A stretch of 64,000 nucleotides of DNA from Sediminicola luteus (lineage in GTDB: Bacteria > Bacteroidota > Bacteroidia > Flavobacteriales > Flavobacteriaceae): positions 496,001 to 560,000 of the forward strand of contig NZ_NBWU01000004.1 of assembly GCF_002514735.1 (NCBI RefSeq), read 5' to 3'. Shown here one piece after another: positions 34,168 to 41,974 of this stretch. The notes beneath the pieces were generated by a model. That model had not been told where the DNA came from, did not search any database, and worked only from the letters and a program-made list of their open reading frames with translations. Made by a program: the position numbers and the translations under genes. How positions within the stretch are numbered: position 1 is the stretch's first letter; each line of letters begins with the position of its first letter.

Positions 34168-35360
34168 CCCAGGGCTTTGGCTATACCTTTTATACCTAAC
34201 AACAACACAATGACGATTATGAGTAACCCAAGGATATTATGCCAAGCTCTATTTTTGGCTTTCCCCATCACCGATTCTTTATTGGCTGCCCATAGCAGGA
34301 AAACAGCCACAAAAGGCAACAACACCCCATTGGTTATTTGGGCAAAGGTGATTATTTCCAAAGGTTTAATACCTAAAGTAAGTGAACTAATACCCAAGAT
34401 CAATACCAAGAACCACACGGCCCTAAACCGTATATCCTTAAGGTGGGCCTGCCAACCAAAACAACTATTGGCCACATAGGCCGCGGCAAGGGGTGCCGTA
34501 ATGGCCGAGGTAATACCCGCTGCGAACAAGCCAATGCCCATGAGGTATACCGCACTTTTACCATATAAGGGTTCCAAGGCCTTGGCCAAATCTAGTATGC
34601 CATTTACCCCATCGCTTTGTACTTTGGCCGCCGCAACCACTATAGCCATGGAAACCAAGCCCCCAAGTAGTACGGAAACAACCGTATCTTTTCTGGCCCA
34701 TTTTAGGTCGGTTGGCGATTTCCACTTTTCCTTGACCAGTGAGGCATGTAAAAACAGATTGTAAGGTACCACGGTAGTCCCAACCAGTGCTACTACCGTA
34801 AAAATAGCTTTCGCATCCGGCAGACTTGGTACGAACATGCCTTTTAATAGCGGGAGGAGTTCGGGGCCCGTCATGATTGCAGTAATAATAAAGGAAAGGC
34901 TCATGAGCAACACCAGTGTCACCAGCGTACGTTCCAATACTTTATAATTGCCCAAAAACAGGAATACAAAGGCTATGGCCCCTATCAACCAGGGGTACAG
35001 CCCTTGGTAGGCAGTTCCGAACAAGGCCTGCATGCCCAAGGTAGCCCCACCGATATTACCCCCTTCATAAGCGGCATTCCCGATAACTATAGCTCCCAAG
35101 ATAATAGCCAGGGCCAAAACCCGTAAACCTTTGGAGGGTATACTTCCCTTGATTACTTCGGCCAAGCCTTTTTGGGTTACTATTCCCAAACGGGCCGCCA
35201 TTTCTTGCAAAACGATAGTAGCGATTACCGACAGCAGCAAGGCCCATAACAAGGCATAACCGAAGCCGACTCCGGCCATGGTACAGGTGGCCACAGTACC
35301 CGGCCCAATAAACGCGGCCGCTACCAAGACCCCAGGACCAATATTCTTAAACCAGCCCAT
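34158..35360 (-). CDS. Nramp-family transporter lacking the metal-binding motifs
   Basis: 400 aa, about eleven membrane helices, Nramp fold by sequence pattern. In metal-transporting Nramp proteins helix 1 carries DPGN and helix 6 AxxMPH. Here helix 1 reads FIGPGTVAT (Asp to Gly, Asn to Thr) and helix 6 GTTVVPYNLFLH (Ala to Thr, Met to Val, His to Tyr). Every side chain known to hold the metal is therefore gone, while the rest of the frame is intact. The gene overlaps pxpA by ten bases, suggesting it imports 5-oxoproline or a related solute instead. The fold is well supported; the substrate is inferred from context. Confidence 0.85.
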   Translation of the reverse strand: MGWFKNIGPGVLVAAAFIGPGTVATCTMAGVGFGYALLWALLLSVIATIVLQEMAARLGIVTQKGLAEVIKGSIPSKGLRVLALAIILGAIVIGNAAYEGGNIGGATLGMQALFGTAYQGLYPWLIGAIAFVFLFLGNYKVLERTLVTLVLLMSLSFIITAIMTGPELLPLLKGMFVPSLPDAKAIFTVVALVGTTVVPYNLFLHASLVKEKWKSPTDLKWARKDTVVSVLLGGLVSMAIVVAAAKVQSDGVNGILDLAKALEPLYGKSAVYLMGIGLFAAGITSAITAPLAAAYVANSCFGWQAHLKDIRFRAVWFLVLILGISSLTLGIKPLEIITFAQITNGVLLPFVAVFLLWAANKESVMGKAKNRAWHNILGLLIIVIVLLLGIKGIAKALGWM

Positions 35361-35361
35361 T

Positions 35362-36465
35362 TTAATTTTGGGCGTTTAGAGCGTACAGGGCAAAGGTTCC
35401 CAACCAATGGGTACCGCCATAATTGCCATCTACGATTTTGGGGAGGGAATAATTGATATGTTCATGGGCCAAATCGTTTAAGTGTCCCATTTCGGGTAAG
35501 GTTTCCGAAATACCGTACAAACACCAGGCCCTACTAAAGTTCAGTCCATCTAAGTGTACCAGTTTGCCATCGGTACGGTCGGCCACTTTTCCAGGTTCCA
35601 GACTAAAATCAGCCTGTGTTAATTGGGGTAGGAATTTATGAAGCCACGCTTTGAATTCATCTTGCCCATAAACTTTCCGTACCAAATTGGCCTCCTCTAA
35701 ACAAGGTGAAAGAAAATCGAAACCAGAGGGTTCCCAACCTAAGGGACAAGCGACATCGTTCTTATAAAAACGGTCCACGGTTTCTTTGATAGCCGTTAAA
35801 AGACCCTCATTACCGACCGTCTTAGCGTAGTCCACGGCCATAGAGAGTCCGAATGCCGTATTGGTATGCTCCCCTACCCGGATCGGATACCCCAAACGAG
35901 GCAGGAATTCGATATAGGCCTGCACCATATAATCGGTTAAGGGTTGTAGGTTGGCTTCGAGCTCCTTGGCCAAAGGATCGTTCCAAGTATGCAGTTCCTC
36001 TGCCAATTTAAGCACCCAGGCCCAGCCATAGGTACGTTCGTAAGAGGCATTGCCCTTCATTTTAAAATAGGCCACTTCGGCATTTATATGCTCTGCCGAC
36101 ATATTCTCGGCCAATTTTTGCCTAATCAGTGCCGCATTTTCCAATTCTGGGAATTTCTTTAATAAAAACACCAAAGACCAATGGCCATGTACCGACGAAT
36201 GCCAGTCGAAACATCCATAAAAACTGGGATGTAATGTCTTTGGCGACGCCAGATGGGTAGAATCGTTTAAGACCTGGTTTAGTTTGTTCGGATACTCTTC
36301 TTGAAGACAATGCAAAGGTAAGCTTGCCAATCGTTGGGCCTGGGCCAAATCCAATTCGGGTTTGGTTGGTTGTTGTTCAGATACTACAGCATTTTGATCT
36401 TTGGGAGTATCGTTACAGGCTAAAAATAAAAGTACACAAAACAAAAAGCCAAATCTCTTTATCAT
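35362..36465 (-). CDS. DUF2891 lipoprotein, first gene of the pxp operon
   Basis: 367 aa. Signal with lipobox LFLACN (lipidated Cys17), then a helical domain with LHPSFYGCFDWHSSVHGHW, EANLVRKVYG and HWLGTFALYALN, the pattern of DUF2891. Helical barrels of this look often hold glycosidase or epimerase-like activities but none is shown for this family. One base separates its stop from the Nramp-like start, so it is part of the same transcript. A link to 5-oxoproline or peptide turnover is context only. Confidence 0.85.
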   Translation of the reverse strand: MIKRFGFLFCVLLFLACNDTPKDQNAVVSEQQPTKPELDLAQAQRLASLPLHCLQEEYPNKLNQVLNDSTHLASPKTLHPSFYGCFDWHSSVHGHWSLVFLLKKFPELENAALIRQKLAENMSAEHINAEVAYFKMKGNASYERTYGWAWVLKLAEELHTWNDPLAKELEANLQPLTDYMVQAYIEFLPRLGYPIRVGEHTNTAFGLSMAVDYAKTVGNEGLLTAIKETVDRFYKNDVACPLGWEPSGFDFLSPCLEEANLVRKVYGQDEFKAWLHKFLPQLTQADFSLEPGKVADRTDGKLVHLDGLNFSRAWCLYGISETLPEMGHLNDLAHEHINYSLPKIVDGNYGGTHWLGTFALYALNAQN

Positions 36466-36601
36466 ATCTCGGAGTTATTGCGCCTAAAGATAAGCTTCCT
36501 TTTTTAAGTTCTTAGGATTATTTTTCTGGTAACCCACCTAAAAATTGAAGTCGATTTCTGACCGAGGAAAAACTACATGTAGGATAAAAACTACAGATTT
36601 C

Positions 36602-36623
36602 GACAAACGGTATGCAGTTCGTC
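36602..36623. promoter_or_regulatory. 22-bp imperfect dyad, candidate operator
   Basis: GACAAACGGT and its partner GCAGTTCGTC form an imperfect palindrome (16 of 22 positions symmetric) between two divergent genes. It lies 93 bases before the nuclease-like gene at 36716 and 137 bases before the DUF2891 gene. ACTACATGTAGG and AAACTACAG lie just upstream and may belong to the same site. Confidence 0.4.
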
Positions 36624-36715
36624 TAAAACTTAGGAAAATCGAAGGCTTACACATAATAATCCTAAACAGGCGAGGTTATACTTATCCCAAATCTTATTAA
36701 GACTTAACGATACGA

Positions 36716-37165
36716 ATGACGTGTATAGAATGTAAGAAGTCCCTTAGCCGGGAAGAACAAGAGGTATCGGTTCACAGCTATGGTGTCGCCCTATGCAATA
36801 GGCATCAAAATCGCTTGCAAAAGCTTAAAGAGCACAACAACACCCCTATGGAGGCCATACAATTGTATTATGGCCTAAAACGGGAAGGCTTGAACCCCAT
36901 GCTAGAATGGTACGACGGAAAAAGGCATGTAGATATTGCCCTTTCCCGAGTAAAGCTGAATATTGAAATTGATACCGATTATAGGACCATAACCCACGAA
37001 CAAGCCATGCGTGACTTGGAAGATGCTTCCAATTCCTTTAAAAATGGGTTTACCACCCTGCGTATACCCCATATTCTGGTGCGCTGTTATCTGGAGGATA
37101 CCATTAAGAATATTATGGATATCGTGGCAGGACTTAAAAAGAACATTAAGGCCATAGGGCATTAA
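36716..37165 (+). CDS. Small zinc-finger plus PDDEXK-like (DUF559-like) protein
   Basis: 149 aa. Residues 3-6 (CIEC) and 27-30 (CNRH) form a possible C2CH zinc site. Residues 65-125 fit the DUF559/Vsr-type nuclease fold: WYDGKRHVDIALSRVKLNIEID, then a polar stretch, DLEDASNSFKNGFTTLRIP. The Asp in HVDIA and the E-x-D in NIEID are candidate metal ligands, but the usual lysine after them is not evident. It may be a DNA-end or repair nuclease, or a degenerate relative. No neighbours on the same strand. Confidence 0.6.
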   Translation: MTCIECKKSLSREEQEVSVHSYGVALCNRHQNRLQKLKEHNNTPMEAIQLYYGLKREGLNPMLEWYDGKRHVDIALSRVKLNIEIDTDYRTITHEQAMRDLEDASNSFKNGFTTLRIPHILVRCYLEDTIKNIMDIVAGLKKNIKAIGH

Positions 37166-37203
37166 GCTACGTCCAAAGCTCCTATTAATCTACTTTGACG
37201 AGA

Positions 37204-37800
37204 TTATTTGATCTTGGCATCTAACAATACGGTATCGCCATAGTAGAACTTAAGTTGACCTACTTGTTTTTTCACTACAAAGTACACATCGATTAAATTG
37301 GATTTTACCGGTTGTGTCTTAAAGTAAATGATAGATTTTTCGGGTTCGTCCAGGCTACCCACATTTACTTTATGCTCAACATCGGTATAACCCTCCATAA
37401 AATAATCCGAAAAAGTATCCTTAATAGAAGGGTCGTAACCCACCATAGGGTTTTCTACCTCGCTAGGGGCTAAAAAACCAAAGGACAGGTATTCGTGAAG
37501 AATATGGTTATAGCGGGCATCGGAAGGGCGAATACGTTTTTTGGCAACCTCATCAACGGCAAAAAACTTATTCGGATCAAAGGTTTCCGGTTTTTCGGTC
37601 AATGATTTTACCCGGAGCCTCACCATTACTTTTTTAAAACTGTCTGAGGCATGTAAGTTATAGCTTACAGCCTGCAAAGGTTTAGGATTCACCTTTACCT
37701 TTTTCAGTTCCATGATAAAACCATCGATTTTTTTCTCACGCTGGGCCTGCACTTGTGCGAGGCTGACCAACAGGCAAATAGCCAATATAAAATGCTTCAT
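37204..37800 (-). CDS. Secreted protein of unknown function
   Basis: 198 aa with a signal peptide (cleavage after VQAQ, residue 19). The mature part is a beta-rich domain (KVMVRLRVKSLTEKPETFDPNKF; IIYFKTQPVKSNLIDVYFVVKK) that resembles immunoglobulin-like DUF4352-type domains only in outline. No cysteines for disulfides. Monocistronic, convergent with the preceding gene. No function can be assigned. Confidence 0.65.
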   Translation of the reverse strand: MKHFILAICLLVSLAQVQAQREKKIDGFIMELKKVKVNPKPLQAVSYNLHASDSFKKVMVRLRVKSLTEKPETFDPNKFFAVDEVAKKRIRPSDARYNHILHEYLSFGFLAPSEVENPMVGYDPSIKDTFSDYFMEGYTDVEHKVNVGSLDEPEKSIIYFKTQPVKSNLIDVYFVVKKQVGQLKFYYGDTVLLDAKIK

Positions 37801-37959
37801 ATACGATAGTGTTTAAAACGAAGGTAAGCCTAGGGTCATAAAAACCAATTTTTACACCCAAAATAAAGGTCAAATGAGACTAGCTATCGATAAAATGCAA
37901 AATTAGCCCTTGACCAAAACCTTTGGCAACCCGACTAAATATAAGGGAGATCCGACGAA

Positions 37960-38634
37960 CTACCTAGCCAGTTGTGCAGCGATGGCCGTTTCTATGATTG
38001 GGGCCATAACCCGATAACCTGCTTGGTTCGGATGTACTTCATCAGGGGAATATTTGGCAGGCAAACCCAATCTATCGTCTACTAAGGCCGTGAAATAATC
38101 GACATAACCAATGCCTTTTTCTTCAGCATAGCCCCTAATCATGGTATTTAAATCTACGATCTGTTGGGCAGGCTTAATCTTAGGTCGCCATTTGTATTCA
38201 TAAGCGGGTAAAACAGAACAAATCAAAACCTTGATATCATTGGCCAAGGCCATTTCGGTCATGGATTTTAAGTTATCCATAATCATGGTCAGGCTCATTG
38301 GCCCCGTATTCCCAGCGATATCGTTGGTACCCGCCAAAATCACCACAACAGCAGGTTTTAAGGCAACAACATCTTGCCGAAATCGCAGCAACATCTGTGG
38401 CGTGGTCTGCCCACTAATACCCCGGTTTACATAGGGCTTACCTTTAAAAAAATCGGGATCGAGATTACCCCAACCTTCTGTTATGGAGTTACCCATAAAC
38501 ACCACCCTATCCTTTGGTATGGGCATCAATAACAATTGATCATTGGCTTCTTTAAAGCGGTTTAGATTGGGCCAGTCTTGCCCCTGGACCATACTACCGA
38601 ACAACAATGCTGAAAAGAAACCGAATATTTTCAT
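37960..38634 (-). CDS. Secreted GDSL/SGNH-type esterase
   Basis: 224 aa with a signal peptide (to about residue 18, VQGQ). SGNH blocks: block I FMGNSITEGW (Ser nucleophile), block II Gly in RGISGQT, block III GTND, block V DEVHPN (Asp-x-x-His). Substrate may be an acetylated sugar, a lysophospholipid or a peptidoglycan acetyl group; the sequence does not decide. It is 9 bases after ribB and probably the last gene of the 45324-37960 cluster. Confidence 0.9.
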   Translation of the reverse strand: MKIFGFFSALLFGSMVQGQDWPNLNRFKEANDQLLLMPIPKDRVVFMGNSITEGWGNLDPDFFKGKPYVNRGISGQTTPQMLLRFRQDVVALKPAVVVILAGTNDIAGNTGPMSLTMIMDNLKSMTEMALANDIKVLICSVLPAYEYKWRPKIKPAQQIVDLNTMIRGYAEEKGIGYVDYFTALVDDRLGLPAKYSPDEVHPNQAGYRVMAPIIETAIAAQLAR

Positions 38635-38643
38635 GGATGATTT

Positions 38644-39765
38644 TTAAAAAGGAACATATTCTACGATTTCCAAACCATAACCAACCATACCCACCCTTTT
38701 TTTCTGGGTTGGGTTATTGGTTAAGATGCGGGCCTTGGAAATATTTAAATCGTGTAAGATCTGGGCCCCTACCCCAAAATCTTTATAATCTATATTGATT
38801 CTTGGTGCCTTAACCAAAGTATTTCCGTCTTGATCAATGCGCAGGTCTTGCAACCTATTCAACAAATCCATGCTTTGCATTTGCTGGTTAATGAAGATAA
38901 TGGCCCCTTTCTCGCTTTCGTTCAACACTTTGAACATATCTTCCAGCTTCTTATCTACATTATTCGTAAGCGTGCCCAAAATATCGTTATTGATCAGGGT
39001 TGAGTTGATCCGTGTAAGTATATGCTCATCTTTGTTCCAGCTGCCTTTGGTAAGGGCGATATGAATCTGATTGTTATTGGTCTGGTTATAGGCATGCAAC
39101 CTAAACGTTCCGAAACGGGTTACCAGTTCAAAGTTCTCCTTTTTTTCTATCAAGCTATCGTGATCCATGCGGTAGGCTACCAAATCTTCAATAGACACGA
39201 TTTTGAGATCGAACTTTTTGGCTACTTCTTTCAATTGGGGCAAACGGGCCATGGTACCATCTTCGTTCATAATCTCTACGATGACCCCCGCTGGCTTTAA
39301 TCCGGCCAAACGCGCCAAATCTATGGCCGCCTCGGTATGTCCGGTTCTACGTAATACCCCTCCGTCTTTCGCAATCAAAGGAAAAATATGTCCTGGCCTA
39401 CCTAAATCTTGGGGTTTGGTATCGCGATCGGTAAGGGCTAAAACGGTTTTATAGCGGTCTTCCGCAGAAATACCGGTGGTTACCCCATTACCTCTCAGGT
39501 CTACGGAAACTGTAAAGGCGGTTTCCATAGGATCGGTATTGTTCTGAACCATTCGTGAAAGCCCTAATTCTTTACAACGTTTTTCGGTAAGTGGGGTACA
39601 AATCAGCCCCCTACCATGGGTAGCCATAAAATTGATCATTTCGGGCGTTACCAATTCGGCAGCCGCCAAAAAATCGCCTTCATTCTCACGGTTTTCATCG
39701 TCTACGACAATTATTACCTTTCCATTTCTGATATCCTCAATCGCTTCGGGAATCGTATTCAACAT
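38644..39765 (-). CDS. ribB: DHBP synthase (RibB) with a degenerate GTP cyclohydrolase II domain
   Basis: 373 aa. Residues 1-205 are a complete 3,4-dihydroxy-2-butanone 4-phosphate synthase: [42 protein letters not shown] and [11 protein letters not shown]. Residues 210-373 align with RibA but the zinc cysteines are replaced: the C...RCDCG stretch is INSTLINND...LTNNVD, and the RQEGRNIGL loop is also changed ([10 protein letters not shown]). Cyclohydrolase II activity is therefore unlikely; a separate RibA would be needed elsewhere. Nine bases precede the GDSL gene and 88 follow the LptF/G gene. The first domain is firm. Confidence 0.92.
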   Translation of the reverse strand: MLNTIPEAIEDIRNGKVIIVVDDENRENEGDFLAAAELVTPEMINFMATHGRGLICTPLTEKRCKELGLSRMVQNNTDPMETAFTVSVDLRGNGVTTGISAEDRYKTVLALTDRDTKPQDLGRPGHIFPLIAKDGGVLRRTGHTEAAIDLARLAGLKPAGVIVEIMNEDGTMARLPQLKEVAKKFDLKIVSIEDLVAYRMDHDSLIEKKENFELVTRFGTFRLHAYNQTNNNQIHIALTKGSWNKDEHILTRINSTLINNDILGTLTNNVDKKLEDMFKVLNESEKGAIIFINQQMQSMDLLNRLQDLRIDQDGNTLVKAPRINIDYKDFGVGAQILHDLNISKARILTNNPTQKKRVGMVGYGLEIVEYVPF

Positions 39766-39853
39766 GCTACCACCAACTTTTAATTACGCTATACTACTGC
39801 CCTACTCAGGGCCGATTCTAATTTTCTATAAAAATAAGGCTTACCGTTAACAA

Positions 39854-41326
39854 TCAGTCTTCCTCTTTATTTTTCTTTCTTTTAAACAAATCCCCGATCA
39901 ACTCCTTAAAGCTAGGTAGTTTCACCATGCCTTTATCGGCCGTGGCCCTGCGGGTAAGGAAAATTCCTAGGGGCATCATTACCAAAGTAGAAAGCCAAGC
40001 CCCCATGATTGGGTGTATATTGCCCTCTTTGGAATAATTCTCGGCAAAAACCCCAAGGAAGTAATAAACCAAAAAGAGAATAATGGCAATAACCATGGGC
40101 AGGCCGATACCCCCTTTTCGTATTATGGCCCCCAAAGGTGCGCCTACAAAGAATAAAATGATGCAAGAAAAAGCCAAGGCATATTTTTTGTGCATGGCCG
40201 AAATATGGAGGTTGTATATTTTTTTGCGGTTTCTTATCTCTTGCCTTTTTCCCTTTACCGAACTCAGAATATTTGACGTAGAGTTTTTGGCCGAATTGAT
40301 CAATTGCACCTGTTCCCACTCTTTAAACAGCCCTAAAAACCCTTTTCTAGAGGGTAAGCTATCGGCATAGGTAAGGGTATCGTGCACCATGGGTTTTACC
40401 GCTACCGTATTGGGTCGCAATTTTACAAAAGCCCCCATACGGTTCGAGATGTTTTTAGAAAAAGCCTGTATCACCTTTAAATTATCGTCGCGTAACGAAT
40501 CGATATCGTGACGTAACCGTCCCACGTTCTTCATCTTATGGGTAGTAATATTCTGGTCTTTCTCTAAGTCTTGATTATTTACTTCAGATAAATCTATATT
40601 AAAGGTATAGACATCGAAATCAGCTTTGGCAAAAGGATACTTTTTCTTCTTTTTCGGACTGGTCGGTGTACTGGCATCGTAATAGTGTCCATCGCGAAGA
40701 ATAAGCTGTAAAATATCGTTCCCCTCTTCACTGACCAGCTCGCCAGTCTCGGATTGGATAACCGTTTTATTGATACCCCGGGCATCTTTAACATGAATCA
40801 GTACATCTTCCAACAGTCGATCTTCGTCTCCATGCTTTCTTTTCACCTTAATATTCATTCCCCCCTCGAAATCGTTAAAAACCCCTTCGGTAATCACCGC
40901 CGCAGGCTTTAACTGGGCAATACCCTTTCTAAGATTGTAAATTTTTTGCTGGGATATGGGAATAACATCGTTGGCAAAGTAAAAAGTGAGTCCGCCCAAA
41001 AGGGTCACGAACACAATCAAACTTTTCATGGAACGTTGCAAAGATATACCGGAAGCCTTCATGGCTGCAAACTCATAATTCTCGGCAAAGGTCCCAAAGG
41101 TTAAAATAGACGAGAGCAAAACCGTTAAGGGCAATACCTTTTCGGTAAGATCGGGCATGAGGTAGAAAAGAAATTTCAAAATGATGAAAAAATCCAAGCC
41201 CTTACCCGCCAAATCGTCTATAAAAAGCCAAATGGTCTGAAAGATGAAGATAAACATCAAGATTACGAACGAGCTCGTAAAATTGAAGAGGAACCTATAA
41301 AGTATATAGCGATCGAGTATACGCAC
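39854..41326 (-). CDS. LptF/LptG-family permease (lipopolysaccharide export)
   Basis: 490 aa YjgP/YjgQ family. Three membrane helices lie at the start (RYILYRFLFNFTSSFVILMFIF, then YLMPDLTEKVLPLTVLLSSI), a long periplasmic jellyroll follows (about 110-330), and three more helices near the end (KYALAFSCIILFFVGAPLGAIIRKGG). LptF and LptG form the inner-membrane gate of the Lpt bridge with the LptB ATPase. Flavobacteriia code the two at separate loci; which one this is cannot be fixed by eye. Two bases follow lolA, so it is co-transcribed. Confidence 0.9.
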   Translation of the reverse strand: MRILDRYILYRFLFNFTSSFVILMFIFIFQTIWLFIDDLAGKGLDFFIILKFLFYLMPDLTEKVLPLTVLLSSILTFGTFAENYEFAAMKASGISLQRSMKSLIVFVTLLGGLTFYFANDVIPISQQKIYNLRKGIAQLKPAAVITEGVFNDFEGGMNIKVKRKHGDEDRLLEDVLIHVKDARGINKTVIQSETGELVSEEGNDILQLILRDGHYYDASTPTSPKKKKKYPFAKADFDVYTFNIDLSEVNNQDLEKDQNITTHKMKNVGRLRHDIDSLRDDNLKVIQAFSKNISNRMGAFVKLRPNTVAVKPMVHDTLTYADSLPSRKGFLGLFKEWEQVQLINSAKNSTSNILSSVKGKRQEIRNRKKIYNLHISAMHKKYALAFSCIILFFVGAPLGAIIRKGGIGLPMVIAIILFLVYYFLGVFAENYSKEGNIHPIMGAWLSTLVMMPLGIFLTRRATADKGMVKLPSFKELIGDLFKRKKNKEED

Positions 41327-41328
41327 CT

Positions 41329-41973
41329 TTAGTTTCTTATGATATAATACCCTTCTTTGGTATACTTGTTCTCATCGAAACGGAACAGCTTTTCGGGCAA
41401 GTTGGCATCGGTTTTCAAGGAGGTTACAGTAATTGTAGTCTTTACCCCATCGTTACCCGTATATATTAACTTATAGATATGCTTGGTCTCTACATCTACC
41501 CCCAGCAATATGGTTTTGATTTCGGAATTGGAATCGATTGGGGTCAGTTTTACGAACTGTATTTTACGCCCATTCACGTTTTGTTCGATATCCCAAGCAT
41601 AGCGGTGGCCTTTCTGGTAAAAGGTCATCATTTTCGCCGGTGAAAAAGCCTCTTCCTCATTCGATTTATCCTCAATGGTCACTTCTTCGTTCTCGGGTAC
41701 AATGGTATACACTTTTTTACCGTCGTACAATTGCTGGCTACCCAAATAATTCAATAAATATTTGTCGCCAGCCAAGGTAACATCGCCGCGGGTTTCTCGC
41801 TTTACATTGGCATCCGGATTGTTAAGGGCGAACTTAAAATGCACCTGCATACTCTTATACCCTTGCACTTTAGCCGAAACCTGATCCAACAACTTTTTGG
41901 CCTTATCGGCCTGTTGGCCCTGCACGTTAACACTGAACAAAAGGGCAATCAGCCCCATCCACATGATCCTCAT
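41329..41973 (-). CDS. lolA: Outer-membrane lipoprotein carrier LolA
   Basis: 214 aa with a signal peptide (NVQG, about residue 18). LolA-type half-barrel: LDQVSAKVQGYKSMQVHFKFAL, the hydrophobic strands VYTIVPENEEVTI, and the C-terminal LPEKLFRFDENKY. It would ferry lipoproteins across the periplasm to LolB or the outer membrane. It starts one base after ftsK and ends two bases before the LptF/G gene. Confidence 0.88.
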   Translation of the reverse strand: MRIMWMGLIALLFSVNVQGQQADKAKKLLDQVSAKVQGYKSMQVHFKFALNNPDANVKRETRGDVTLAGDKYLLNYLGSQQLYDGKKVYTIVPENEEVTIEDKSNEEEAFSPAKMMTFYQKGHRYAWDIEQNVNGRKIQFVKLTPIDSNSEIKTILLGVDVETKHIYKLIYTGNDGVKTTITVTSLKTDANLPEKLFRFDENKYTKEGYYIIRN

Positions 41974-41974
41974 G

